From Roridomyces roridus (Eukaryota > Basidiomycota > Agaricomycetes > Agaricales > Mycenaceae): a stretch of DNA of 64,000 nucleotides. The translations under genes and the position numbers were made by a program. Below the pieces are notes generated by a model. That model worked only from the letters and a program-made list of their open reading frames with translations. It did no database searches and was not told the origin of the DNA. This document shows, piece by piece, positions 30,890-42,930 of the stretch. How positions within the stretch are numbered: the first letter of the stretch is position 1; every line of letters starts with the position of its first letter. The stretch is from the NCBI GenBank assembly GCA_029378245.1, contig JARKIF010000057.1, forward strand, positions 124,001-188,000, read 5' to 3'.

Positions 30890-32245
30890 AGTTCCGTATT
30901 TTGGGCACCATCTTGACGTTGCGGTCCTGGGGAACATCTGAGGTGAGTTCAAGACTTTTCAAAGAAATAATCTTCATTCTTTTAGCATAGACTGCCGATC
31001 TGCCGAGGATGTGATGCAAAACTGATGCGCCATCTCAGCCATCATAAGTACACACTGGGATCGCGAAAAATGCTCTGTGTCTCTGCCTTGTTCCACATGA
31101 GTTTGGCATTCAGGTAGTAGATCTGGTACTTCCATCTGTCTACTTACTCAGAGCCATTTCTGCGCTGCTGGAACATTGCATCTGCAAAGAGTTCAGAACA
31201 TTGATCTGCTATCACGCAGTGATGAACCGATGATAGCTTCTGATTAAACCTGTATTGGCTCGCTCGAGCCGCGAATTCACCTATCGGCATTGTCAGATGA
31301 TCACACCAGAAGGTTGAAGTCCGGGCAGTAAGTAGCTTCGAGTAAATCGAAGTTGAAAATGTTGTAACCCAAATGTCTGCCAACCTTGTACTGACCTGAA
31401 ATTGCACTCCAAAACCGGGTTACCGTATGAACATGCAATCCAAATGTGTTCCAATAATATTTTTACAGTATATGTGCCATACTATGCAGACGCAGAGCTG
31501 AACGCCGATCGCGCGGAGGAAGGACACGGCGAGGTTTCAGTGTCACGTTCAGAATGCGAACTGTGCTCAGACGCGGCGGAGGAAGGAGTGGGTGAGCTTC
31601 CGAGACTTTGTGGGCGGCTTGTGCTGTGAGTGTCGTCTTCATCGGCACTTGCAGGGGAGCCCGAACTTGCCGGAGAACCACTGCGGCAGCGGGCCAGCGA
31701 GGATTCTGGTAAGTTGCCTCGCCGTACCTCCATCTCGTGAAGCAGCAGCTGCGCATATTCGGCGCCATTCTTGAGATACTCTGCTAATTTCCCATCTTCT
31801 AGCCGTTGATAGCCACGATCGAATTGGTTGATAGCGGCGTGCCCACGCTGCGACCCGAGCGGAAACTATGCAACTCCTCGTTCTTGTAGAGCTGCAGCAG
31901 GATCTATCGGTCTTCACATCAAGCCAAAGTACTCGTTCGTTCGCAATCAGACTGTAGACAGACATCCCCGGGGGATCCAGATCTGCACGGTAGGCATTGA
32001 TATCTTCCTCCGCAGCGACGTGACGATCATGAATCGTTGGAAGTGCAATCGCGCTTGAGTCGGGATAGAACGAACTTGGTAATATATGTACGATGCGTTC
32101 GCGAATTCAAACCCCAGCTGTACCTCGTTGTGCACGATCAATTGTTTTGTTCATTTACTTTCAACAGGTTATTGGGCCCAGCGTCTCGCCTCTACAATCA
32201 AATAGCTTGTTAAAACCCTTTGTTCCTCATTCGTAATCGACGACA
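30890..32245. other. Decayed region
   Basis: Short minus-strand readings around 31020-31400 (NIFNFDLLEATYCPDFNLLV and others) look like worn exons with stops, possibly from the gene split by the copia element. No gene can be assembled. Confidence 0.35.
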
Positions 32246-33690
32246 TGACGGTCACAGTGTCGGAGACGATAGTAGTCATCTCCCGTGTCCCTGTCCTGCG
32301 GCCCAACGACGGTAATTGGATCCTACTTGAAACCCGTTTCCGACATTTCGCCAGGTCGAAGGAGGTCTGAGAGCACTTCGAAGGCATCTCGTGGCTCCGC
32401 ACGCCACCTGCCAGTGAAGCCGAGATCAGTGCTTGGCAGAAGAACGAGGATGAAGCACACAATTACCTCGCGCAGCGTCTCGAGGACACTACGCTCCTGC
32501 TCGCCGACGAGCTCGGGACAACGAGTTTACCGCGCTTAGCTCGCACGTCGTTGCGTCGATGCAAGCCGAATTCGATGCGTTCACACGCGGGGAGAACGGT
32601 GATGTCCGAGCGCACCTGGAGAAGCTCCAGCTCGGGTACAAGGCGCTTGTTGCCGTTGGCGTCAAACTGTCGGATAGTCAATGTGCAACACGAATCATGC
32701 GCGTCCAGGCTGAGAAGAAGACGGGGGAACAACACTCACAGGAACTGGGTGAGGATATTGGCGCTGCGTTCTTCTTCTTCCGAGCGCACGGGTGGTGGGG
32801 ATGATGGAGGGTCGAACGGAAGGGGTAACGACCAGCGCCCGAGAGGGGTATACTGGAACTGCAGGGTCGAGGAATCATGTCATTCGATGACGACAGCGCG
32901 TGGTTGGACAGCGCTCCCGGTACTGTTGGTAGGACCATAGGATCGGGTGAGCTCCGAGTAGCGCCCGAGACTGTGACCCGGGAAAGATTCGCCGCGCCAT
33001 TCCTGGTGTCTGACGCCGACGGCGTATGGTGCGTCGTTACCGATCGTGGTGGAAACTGTTGCTGAATCCCCAAGTTAGCGATCACTTGGAGTCGGACCCT
33101 CGGAGGATTTCGGACTCACCAATAGTCGGAATGCAGTAGCCCGGACATGGATTCGATGCCTGCGCTTGACGATAGCAGCGGGGCAGAATCCGACTACGAG
33201 GACATCGTACCGGGAGGTCAAGTTCCCGCAGAAGTTTTAAACAATTCTACGTGACAGTCCACCGTCAAGTCCACCATCAAGTCCACGGTGGAATTGAGCC
33301 CATCGGATCCAATGCTCTCCAACGGATTCAACGCTCTCAGCTCCCGCCAAGGCTATGGAAACGGCTGACGCCGTGTACCCGACATCCACTCACACGGAGG
33401 ACACTGCCGATATCAACGACAATACACAAGAGATCGCTCGCGCGTCGAGGAACGCGCGAGTTGGCCGAAAGAGAATATTTCGGCCCGCCGCCGCGTGTTG
33501 GAGGGGATTGAGGGAGTATGACGCTGTGCTGCCTCCTGTAAATTTTCCAGCTCTCAACAGTCCTGATCCAACGACGCAGCAGGATAACGCACCTATGCCA
33601 GCACTCCTCCCGATCCTCCCTTCCCCGGATACTCCCATTCCATCTCTGAGCGCCGATGCAAATGTCGTCGTAGATAGCTGTAGGTGAAGA
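32246..33690 (+). pseudogene. Degraded copia-type gag and linker
   Basis: From the ATG at 32246: RVPVLRPNDGNWILLETRFR, then a TGA in place of Trp (KEV-stop-EHFEG), AWQKNEDEAHNYLAQRL, a frame change, then MQAEFDAFTRGENGDVRAHL and LGYKALVAVGVKL. This matches copia gag order (NW-L-F, W, then EF--F/V--HL/L--GV-L). Downstream, a Cys-containing stretch near 32840 and an acidic ESDYEDIVPGG segment with stops may come from the same element. It differs from the intact copia element at 23-31 kb. Confidence 0.5.
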
Positions 33691-34258
33691 TATGCAATCA
33701 GTCTCGCTGGGAGGCTACGGAGCGGTTATAGCAAAGCCGAAAGCGAATGAGGCGTTTGGTGACACACCAAGCTGCAGATTCACATGCCGTCGAGGGTGTC
33801 TGCTTGATTCAAAGAGTTTGTCAGGCGGTCCTCATCGTATCCCCGAGCCAAACTGCGATATGGAAGTACATGGTGGTGGTCAAGAGCAGTCAAGAGCAAG
33901 AGGTTGAGTCAAGACTGAGAAGAGTGAGACGGAGATCAGAATCACGGACAGCGGGTCAATGATCACGAGCTTGTCACGAGCCTTCCCGCGACACGTTCGA
34001 GACGCGTCGCGCACGCGATATTTAAAATTTCACCATTGACTGAAGTGCAATTGAGGGAAAACTCGAGTTTCGAGACCAGGATTGATTGCCCCGACTTTCG
34101 GGACAGAAGTGGTGTTCCTTCTCTGGAGGGGCAACTCCATCACGTCGAAACAAGAATCGATTCTGAAGCGCTAGCGAAACTCGAGTGAATCACAATCGCC
34201 TCCCCAAACAAAAGTGCGTTCTGACCGCCATATAGCCAAAGGAGTGGCAGGAAAAATG

Positions 34259-34860
34259 GTGATCATGAATCGACCGCCGAACATTTTTGCAACTTTGGAA
34301 GAGGTAAGTATGAGGAACCGTCATTCGTGGGCATCCGAGCAAGCGGAAACAGAGTATTGGCGTGCGTCGTAACGGCGCCGCAGTGAAACATCCCTGGCGG
34401 GGCTGACAGCTCTGCATTCTAGGCTTTGTGGCTTTGCGATTTGACTTTAGTGATGCGCCAGCGCTCGGCATACATTGCAGATGGTACGATCGATATATTG
34501 TCACGCCGGATGTATAATCTTGCACAGGCGACTGGCCAAAAGATTAGAAGGAAAAACTCAAAGTTACTGATATTAGTAAGGACTCGCTGAGCAATCCGTA
34601 AAAAAGGTTAAAACACCGCCGCGGGAGTTGCTAAGAAAACCGGAAACCGGGTCCAAATCCAGCTTTGAAAATTTGAGCACACGTAATGGCGAATCAACCG
34701 CGAACGTTTTTGAAATTTTGAAAGAAGCATGAGGAAACGTCATTCGTGGGTATCCGAACAGCGGAAGCAGAGTATCGGAGAGTATCGGGGTGCATAGGGG
34801 TGCATCGTACGATATACGGCTGCCGTAGTGAAACACTCCTGGCAGGGCATTTGGGCCGCT
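34259..34860 (+). repeat. Direct repeat pair of about 150 bp
   Basis: Copy 1 (about 34259-34405) and copy 2 (about 34680-34860) share blocks such as GAGGAA(A)CGTCATTCGTGGG and GCAGTGAAACA(T/C)(C/T)CCTGGC. They are diverged, with a small internal expansion in copy 2. The flanking 33700-34258 and 34861-35603 hold no supported gene, apart from a short + reading at 35129-35300 (MTGISTKLDHSQLDAEG...) that I cannot assign. Confidence 0.5.
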
Positions 34861-35603
34861 TCATATGTACTTTGTGTCCGCTATGTACACTGTGACTGTT
34901 CCTCAGCAGGATTCGGGAATTCATCCTTGAATCACCTGGATTCATCATTGGTTTCATCAGACTTTTAGCGCGCGCTTGCACTATTGCAACCGCGCGCCTC
35001 CCGATACATGTTGATTGCTCGGGATGATCCACATACCCGAATACAGGCCGCTAAACCCGCAAATTTGAGATCTGCGCGGTTTATATTCTACAACTCTTTC
35101 GTTAAGCCGACACACTTCCCCCCTTCTCATGACCGGCATTTCCACCAAGTTGGACCACTCTCAGCTTGATGCTGAGGGAAGTATTTCCCTCAACTATTTC
35201 AACTTCACGTTCGGCACACAAGGTCTCGCTGAAGGGGTGACTGACTTGGTCAAAGATGTGATACGTGCGGATGCATTTCTTCCCTACCACACCAAGTTCA
35301 GTGCTTACTTATTACATAGATCTCCCAGTGAATCAAAAAGGGAGCAATTGGAAAGGGAGAGGTAAAGGGAGAGGTCAAAGAAATGTACGTCCACTTGGTT
35401 CGACGCGCTCCGGTATTGACCAACTATTCCGGCGCCAGCTACGGGTTCATGGGGCTGAATATCGAACCTGTTGTTGTTGTTCCGCGGATCGGGCTTCAAC
35501 CGCCACCTCCAGTACTGGGTCACCTTCCTTTTCTCGGGCTACCACCGCGTGCAGCCTAAATGAGCTTCATGATGCAGAAAGTCTGAGTTCAATTTCGTTA
35601 TAA

Positions 35604-36668
35604 ACTATTATCACTTCAACTGATGAACAATCATTAGTTCTTGAGGTCCAGGTCATCAGAAATGGCCAGAAGTACACGGCGGCGCCTCCCAATCGGTTCC
35701 GGCCGCCACAGACGATTCAATGCCCTTGGTTCAACATGAGCACCCAAACCTGCGGAGAATGGAAGGAAGTCAAGGGGCCCAAAGCCTTCGTCCGCGTGTA
35801 TGGCGCAGAGTACTCTCCTCGTATGGGCGAAGATGCTGAGAAGATCGCTGCCGTGATCAGGCGGGTTGTCGACGAGCCTGACGCCGTAGTCAGGCCGCCC
35901 ATGCCCCAGCCAGAAGGCAGGGATCGCCTTGGCGCGCCGTGGCACTTCCTTCTCTCTGGCATCTCGTCCCAGTCGCTGAATGCCCTTACGTCTCAGTGTA
36001 TGTGGTCCACATCGACGGTGTCTTTCTTCGTCCTCCCCTTCGACGTTCCCCTCCCGAACTATATCGTGTCCCTCAAGAGCACGCCGCATGCCACCTGCCA
36101 AAGTGTCGCGGACTGTGTCAAAGAGAAACTGCAGACGATGGAACAAGCGACTCTATTCCTGGCGGAGCGGCTTGAAGGTGCGTTGAAGCGTCTCCTACGC
36201 CCGCGGCATGCTCACGGGTTCTGTGCAGGGAACGACTCGGAGACCGCCGCCGTGGCGATGGTCGACTCCATTTTCGTCCATTCGCTGGAGGTGGACCAAG
36301 ACGTGGTATTCAATGTCCACTGCACACCTGCACCTGGCCTCGGACTCGAAGATTACCTCGAGTGGGTCGGCTACGTTCGCTCCCTCGAGTACGAGACATT
36401 CTACGGAAGGCTCGTCCCTCATCTTGAAGCCGAGCAATATTTTTGTGCTGGATGCAAGGCTTCCGACCACCCCACAGGCCTCTGTCCGCTCCCGCTGACG
36501 CCTGGCTGGCTGGGCCCGTCGTCCGACGCTTTCTTGTCCAAGAACCGACCTAAGCGACCGGCGCGACGCTCTCACGTCGACGGTTCTTCTAGAGGCGACT
36601 CGGGTCGGAAGCAGAAATCTTCTCGGCGCGATGCATCTCTCCGGCGCTACGCTTCTGCCCCGCCGTGA
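35604..36668 (+). CDS. Non-LTR-retrotransposon-like ORF1 with zinc knuckle
   Basis: Open from 35604 to TGA at 36668; the first good ATG is 35736 (310 aa). A block around codons 70-130 reads PWHFLLSGISSQSLNAL, a CMWSTSTVSFFVLPFDVPLP stretch and NYIVSL. This resembles the gag-like ORF1 of Tad1-type LINEs in agarics, recalled from family knowledge. A knuckle CAGCKASDHPTGLC (CX2CX4HX4C) follows, then an Arg/Ser/Lys-rich tail. An RT-endonuclease ORF should follow but none is present in the next 2 kb, so the element is 3'-incomplete or the ORF has been separated from it. Confidence 0.45.
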   Translation, partial: TIITSTDEQSLVLEVQVIRNGQKYTAAPPNRFRPPQTIQCPWFNMSTQTCGEWKEVKGPKAFVRVYGAEYSPRMGEDAEKIAAVIRRVVDEPDAVVRPPMPQPEGRDRLGAPWHFLLSGISSQSLNALTSQCMWSTSTVSFFVLPFDVPLPNYIVSLKSTPHATCQSVADCVKEKLQTMEQATLFLAERLEGALKRLLRPRHAHGFCAGNDSETAAVAMVDSIFVHSLEVDQDVVFNVHCTPAPGLGLEDYLEWVGYVRSLEYETFYGRLVPHLEAEQYFCAGCKASDHPTGLCPLPLTPGWLGPSSDAFLSKNRPKRPARRSHVDGSSRGDSGRKQKSSRRDASLRRYASAPP

Positions 36669-39034
36669 AAAATTCCCAACGTTGAACCAGAGGCATTTGC
36701 TCATCATCCTTTTACCGGTCCATACGTCGCGGAGACGGTACCGGTGTTTACCGAGTGTACCGATACTTGCAAGGGCCTCCCTCCAGAACTGACAGCTGAG
36801 CAAGGTACTTGCTTGTAGTTTACTTTACCACTATAGTATTATCTCATTATTGCCGTGATAATTTGGTCAACCTTGTCCATGCGTATGACTCCAAATTCCC
36901 GCTGTTTGGAATGCCAACTACCTTGACAAGATGACTGACAATCATGGGAGGGAAACCTATTCTCAGAAATGCGCGTCCAAACCAACGGGAACGATGCGAC
37001 TACTGCCTCGCCTGAGATTCAACATCGCAATGGCTATGTTCAATTCGCGCCACCACCGACAGTATTACTGCAGGAACCGGCCTTGGAGTTGGACTCGGTG
37101 CTTTCTCGTCCTAATAATAATGACGGTCCTATCACCGACCCGAGCGCCGGCGACTACGTTTTGGGTTAGATCTTGTGGTGGACACCTTTCAAAATGCTGT
37201 CGTATGTATTCCTGTCTCCGGTAAATTTCGTGGGTCGCGATCGGACATAAGCAGACGGGCCTACAGAAACTGCCGCACTGCTGCCTAGCGGTAGTAGTTG
37301 GTAGTGGTGGGGCAGGTATATATACAAAGCAAGTGTTTGTGAACGGGGAATGTGCAAGTCTCGACATGTTGTCTCGGCCGATCAATAGGGCTGGATTGAA
37401 GAAATCTGAACTTACTCGTCGAGGTGGTACAAGAAGTTTCGCGCGCGAAAACGCCGGAAATCCGTCTCCATGGAGGTCGCCGTAAGATCAGAGAAGGTCG
37501 CGATACGGTCGCGAGTACTTGTCAGACGCTAAATTTGCGCTAAGTAATAGTATCAGACCTCGCGCTGTCGTCGGCCTCGTCAGAGAGATCGGGTTCCTCG
37601 CGAGCGATATTAACCAATAGTGATTTAACCAGGTAAGCGCAGGTATGGTTCGGGATGCTCGAGCGCCTTACGGGAGCCTCCCGGGATCGTATGGTATAAA
37701 ATAAGCTATTCATTGGTAAGTACTCTTCGAAGATACCCGTCAGATTTACGTTCCGCAGCAGCAATGCGTCAATCCGAGCTTTGATCGATCTTCTTCTATA
37801 CGGATGTCAGCGTCAGGGAACGGAATGGAATAGACAGATACATACCAACTCTTGCGAGTACATACGTATCGTAAGCCTCAGTATCATAAACAGTAACCAA
37901 GCAAGCTGCCACCTGCTAACGGGGCGGATCGTCTGTATCCACGAGTTTCTCAGCCAATTTCACATCCCCTCGCGAGTGGTACCACCACCTCGTCGCCGTA
38001 CACGACGACGTATGGATTACTATCCTGTGACCGTAGGCGCATTCCCCTCGGGTCTCCGTCTTCGCTCTCGGTAGGCAGTGTCGGCGTTGTGGTAGCGGGA
38101 GCAGGCGGCGCTGTCGTTCCGATTATAGCCCCACCCCCACCTCCGGAGGGAGCCTCGTCGGCAAGCGGCGTGGCCATCCGGATGAGAGGGGGATACAGGA
38201 GTCAGAGTGTAGAGATATCGAAAGGAAGCGTGGACAAACTTTCGAGAAGACGCCGGCGTTTGTGAGCCGCTGGCTCGCTGGACGCAGCAGAGCCTCCGCT
38301 GAGGTGGTATCAGCGTCGGCGGCGTCATCGGCATCGGGAGAGTCTGGTGAGGCGGCCGTGGGGACCTTGTAATCAATCAGGTGGGGCAGAACGAAGGGCA
38401 GCCCAGCCCAGAAGCGGTAGCGCCATGCTATAACCTCCCAGGCGCCATGAATGGTCAGTTCGCGAAACGTGATGCTGGTACAAGGTGCAAGAGGGATAAA
38501 TGACGAGGTCGATGCGGTGCGGAGGAAGATGTGGGTTGGTGCTCAACGTGTGTAGGGTAACTGCTCCGCCGTGTCGGCGTATATTCGCAGAGTTTACGGA
38601 ACGATAGTTTGTCGAGAGAGTAAGTAATAGCTGGCGCCGGGTGGTCTTCTCATGCAGCATGGGCGAAGGAGTACACCAGGCAGGGCGGACAGAGGGTAGG
38701 CCTTCAGAGCGGCCATACTGCTTGGATAGACGGGCGGTGTGGCACGATGGGCAGTTACATGACTCCACAAGAAGGTGCGGAACGGCGAAGAACTCAATCT
38801 AAAGAGTGGGTTTGGATTCATGAGTGCTGAAGAGCGGTAAGAGAGTCCTAGCGGCCGCACCTATGATTCAGCCCGTCGAGAACTACATCCGCTTCCTCAA
38901 TCCGAGCCAAAAGTCGCGAAAATCGGGAAATAGATCCCTTGAGCTTGTTGCAGAAGGCCCCCACGGGCGTCGGGAGAAAGGATGGGCCAGTGTGTCGTCG
39001 CGGTGGTCGTGTGGTGACTGGTCCTGGCGAGAGG
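36669..39034. other. Region without a supported gene
   Basis: Only short ORFs in all frames. A minus reading at 38177-37950 (ending RGMRLRSQDSNPYVVVYGDE...) is the most protein-like but stands alone. No clear repeat or RNA gene is seen. Confidence 0.35.
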
Positions 39035-39036
39035 TA

Positions 39037-39268
39037 CTGTACCATTTCGATCAATTCAAATGGTCACAAGTCACAGCTGATTTTTCATACGTAAATTTCC
39101 GTATGTCACAGGGTCACAGACGAAATTTTCGCTCTGCCGAAGCTTGCCGAGGCCTGCCGGCGGATCAAATTCCCTTTTCGGGACGTGCCGGCCGTCGGCT
39201 ACGAATGGGTCCATTCGTATGGAAAGTCACACGTCAAAGTGCCATCCGAATCGATCGAAATGGTACAG
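39037..39268. mobile_element. TIR MITE 1 (Tc1/mariner-like)
   Basis: 232 bp starting CTGTACCATTTCGATC and ending GATCGAAATGGTACAG, flanked by TA on both sides. It shares its whole length, in reverse orientation, with MITE 2. Confidence 0.7.
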
Positions 39269-39743
39269 TATTCGTAACGGTGTTGTCACGTCTCGGTCGG
39301 TCACAACTCCACATCGGTCATGTCCTTTCTGTGTCGTTCAGCCTCACAGCACACTCCTCTTGACAGAGTAGGGGACTGCGAAATGGGCCACTGCCCCGGA
39401 AACCCACGGATAATACCTAAGTTATATCCTCTCCGGCCCACGACGGCACGTCACGGTGACACCAACGGCGAGGTGATATTTGCATCACCTGCACGGCGAT
39501 TGAACGTCGGAGGCTGCGCGGGCGCTGGGCCTATCCAAAGCGCCGAGGTCTGCGCGGAAGATGCAGCTCCCTGAGGAAAGTCGTGGATCGTCAATGTGCG
39601 GCGGTAATTGCGCATGCCGCTCGAAATTCGAACGGCTGTCCCTCGCAAATCCCTCGTGTGGTGTGTACAGTAGGCGATTGAGGTCCTCGACGTGGGTGTG
39701 AGAGGTGTCGAGTTGAGATCCTTATTGACGAATGGGACGACAA

Positions 39744-39985
39744 CTGTAGTATTCCGTTCAATTCGAATGGACATATGACGTGTGACTTTCTATACGAATG
39801 GAACCTTTCGTATGCGACGGCCGGCACGTCCCAAAAAGGCGATTTGATCCGCCGGCAGGCGGCGGCACGCACCGGCAGGGCTCGGCGGAGCGAAAATTTG
39901 GCTTGTGACCCTGTGACATAGAAAATTTTCCGTATAAAAAATTGGCTGTGACATGTGACCATACGAATTGAACGAAATACTACAG
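39744..39985. mobile_element. TIR MITE 2, inverted relative of MITE 1
   Basis: 242 bp with ends CTGTAGTATTCCGTTCAATTC and its imperfect inverse. Its reverse complement aligns along MITE 1 (shared GTCACAGGGTCACA, CTGCCGGCGGATCAAAT and GGGACGTGCCGGCCGTCG), diverged by eye by about a fifth. Flanks are AA/AA, not TA. Confidence 0.6.
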
Positions 39986-40061
39986 AACTTGATTGGATGG
40001 TGGTCGACCGGTGGTCGCTTATGCGCCCTTAACGTCTCATCTGGCTGAAGAGCTTAGAGTA

Positions 40062-40373
40062 GAGCGTATTGGATTTGGAAAAAAGTGCACTTTAAGCGAA
40101 ATCTCGGGTAAAGTGGAGCGGATTTCGTGAAATCACAAAGTTGATGGAGAGCAGTAAATCGCGAGTTTCTTGCTCATTTCAGGTCCAGCAGACGTGCAAG
40201 CAAAACAGGTGTTTACACACTCATCTCTGGGAATGTCCTCTGCAAAGACTCGCAGAACGGTGGCGAGCTTGCTTCAGGGCGAGATCATCCCCATCAATTT
40301 TGGCGAAACTCGCTTAATCCTAAGCGAGTTTGGTTCGACAAAAATTCCACTTTTTTCGAGATCCAATACGCTC
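40062..40373. mobile_element. TIR MITE 3 (Tc1/mariner-like)
   Basis: 312 bp with termini GAGCGTATTGGAT and ATCCAATACGCTC flanked by TA (40060-40061, 40374-40375). The TIR continues imperfectly through a GAAAAAAGTG block. It is unrelated in sequence to MITEs 1 and 2. Confidence 0.65.
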
Positions 40374-40598
40374 TAGTCCATAAAGAGAAGCGCCGCTATT
40401 AGTCATCCATGGCGCTTGAAGTTGATGCCGTGATATCCTTGCCGTGATATCCGTAAGTAGTTGCACCGCATCACCGCGGTCTTTCTTCCCCAACCATGTC
40501 CACGACACCACCTTTCGACTCTTCTCTGTAGTCCGATGTAGAGGCACTTTTTTGCGCGCCACCTCATCTAACGTTCATGTATAGGCGAGGGACATTCG

Positions 40599-42075
40599 AT
40601 GCCCGACCGGGCCGACCCAGATTGCACAAACTGCTTCTCATTCGGTGAATCTTGTACATATCTTCCAGCTACATGCAGAATTGTAGGCCATCACAAACGC
40701 GACAGCTGTGGAGCTGGAGTTATCCGGCATGCACCAAACCACTCTATGTCCGCTTGCCAGGTCTGCCGTGTAGCCGCTTGCCGTGTTGGAGCTCGTGGTG
40801 GCTCGTGGTGGCTCGTGTCGTCACTCTCCCGGCTCCACAGGTACTCCGCTTCATGATGACCTTCGATTTTGCATTTAGCTGGAATCCGATGAAACATCCG
40901 AAGAAGAGGACGAGGACTTCAAGGCCCTCATGAGTCAATTCAAGCAACAGCTTCTGTGGCTCCAATACTACTTTCAGTTTCGTACGCAAGGTCATTACCG
41001 CTCGGAGGCTTCCGACGCAGCCCTTCTGACTGCTCTTGCCAGATAGATCAAGGAAAAATATCTTGGACCTCAAGCGCCGACGTACACACTACCAAGGGGT
41101 GCATTCCAGTGGGATCTATTTCCTGTGTGCCATCACCTCTTCCCATTTCTGATTCTAAGTGGGAAAATGCCTTCTACCACTTGCGGCCTGTCTACACCCT
41201 GACTTGGCACACCATCTCCGGCAGCTCTACTTCATCAACGTTCACCCAATCTCGACCCGCCCAAGCTTCGAGGCCTCCCTCTTGCGGTTTCGGTTCCCTC
41301 ATCTGTGAGTCGTTTTCCGCATTTGCTCGATACATTCAATTCAACTAAGCAGTATTCGGACGATCCCGCTACTGACGGACGGGCATACTGTCTCCCCTCG
41401 ATGGGAGTTCGCCTTGCAGATACGCATGGCCGACGCTACACGATGCCCAGTTTTATCGCCGTGAGTCTTAGTCGTTGTAGTTTGAGCAAAGCGGAGGTTT
41501 CTAGCTGACGACATTGTATTTCTTGGGAACAACGGCGTCGTCGGTGTCTTGGATGTACCTGGTATGTGAATCAAACTTCGTCGATTCGAATGTGACTCCT
41601 TTATGTGCAGGACCTCGATGTGCGTTCAATCCAATATCACCGCAACTATGTAGAGGATGAACGATGGAATCGCGCTTTCTGGTATTCCGGGCGCTTGTGC
41701 GTCTGTTCCTAAGCCTAACCATCCATCAGGGTGTATCATCCTGGACGGCAAGCTATCCACGTTCCTCGGACGCACGCCGAGTTTACACGTTGACTCGGAA
41801 GAGTGAATATCTGCTTTTTTACCACCCCCGTGTTGACTGACCGGTGGGTGCTCAGCTTTAATGTGGCTCCTCCCCTCGAGGTCGACCACGAATACTGGGA
41901 ATTCCCGCACGGGTTCTTGCAGCCTTCCGCTCTTTTGTCCTTTCCCACGTGGTTCGATCGTGCGAGGAATGGACTGCGTGTACTTACCTGTTCTTGAAAC
42001 TGGACGAATCCAGATCCTCACAAAGACCTTGCGTCGGTTGTGCAGTCTATTTGATTGGAACTGAATCATGAATCT
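40599..42075 (+). pseudogene. Zn2Cys6 fungal transcription-factor pseudogene
   Basis: Near the start, ADPDCTNCFSFGESCTYLPAT is the second half of a Zn2Cys6 cluster (third to sixth Cys region). In order and in shifting frames follow: acidic DETSEEEDEDF with a helix; QWDLFPVCHHLFPF; LYFINVHPISTRPSFEASLL (fungal_trans-type LYF-HVHP---RPSFE motif); YSDDPATDG; VEDERWNRAFW; and FNVAPPLEVDHEYWEFP. All match the order in basidiomycete fungal_trans regulators, with several frame changes and stops between them. The first half of the cluster and the start codon are not identifiable. Confidence 0.6.
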
Positions 42076-42930
42076 GGATGGATGGAAAGCGAAGCCTTGG
42101 CCGAGACATGTCAATCGAGCTGGGTCGAGAGCGACTACTCACCTCCGAGGGCGCAGCAGAGATTCGGATCAAGGGTATCCAGAGTTGGAACCATCTGACA
42201 TGGAGAACGAGGAAGAGCGCGGCACCCCGGTACCGGACTTGGCACTTGGTGTGGCAGCGTGAATGGTGCGTGGTGGTGGGACCAAGCCGGTACCATAGGC
42301 ATCGGCCCGGGCTGTCAATGTTTCTCCAACAATTCTCCAAGGTTCAACCAAGTTCAATCAATCGTTTCTGCGGGCACCGGGCAACGTTTGACGCTCGTGG
42401 TGTGAAAATCCAACCTTCTTTGGGGCGAATCTCTCCAAGTGTGAGTCAATGTGTAAAAAGGATATGACCCTGAAGCCTCGTGTCCTCACGAATCACTGAA
42501 AATTTCAAATGAAAGCACGCGGCGTAGTCGCCGCAGCCCGGTTTAGTCGAATTGATCGGGACGAGCGTGAATTTCGTCCAAATACGAGATCGGACTACCA
42601 CAGGTGCAAAGGTACATGTCATACATACAAGAAGTACAGAAAGAGCGCAACGTAAAAGGAATAATCCGACAGCGAATACATGGGGCGCACAACTCAAATT
42701 CAGGCAGATACGCTTACATTGCCATATCTCCTCAGAACGTCAGACCACGCAGCGAAATCCGCCGGATCTCCAGCTATCGTGGTGAAACCAATGTCCCCAT
42801 CGGTGTCTACGTGCAATGAGATCAATCCGGATGTCTGTTTTTCACGAAGGCGTACCAATTACACAACTTTGCAGAGACTCACGGACACCTCCCCGGCCGA
42901 CTATGGTGGATTTGAAACTTTGAGGGCTTC
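42076..42930. other. Region without a supported gene
   Basis: No protein-like frame or repeat is seen between the transcription-factor pseudogene and the next gene, whose 3' end points this way. Confidence 0.35.
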
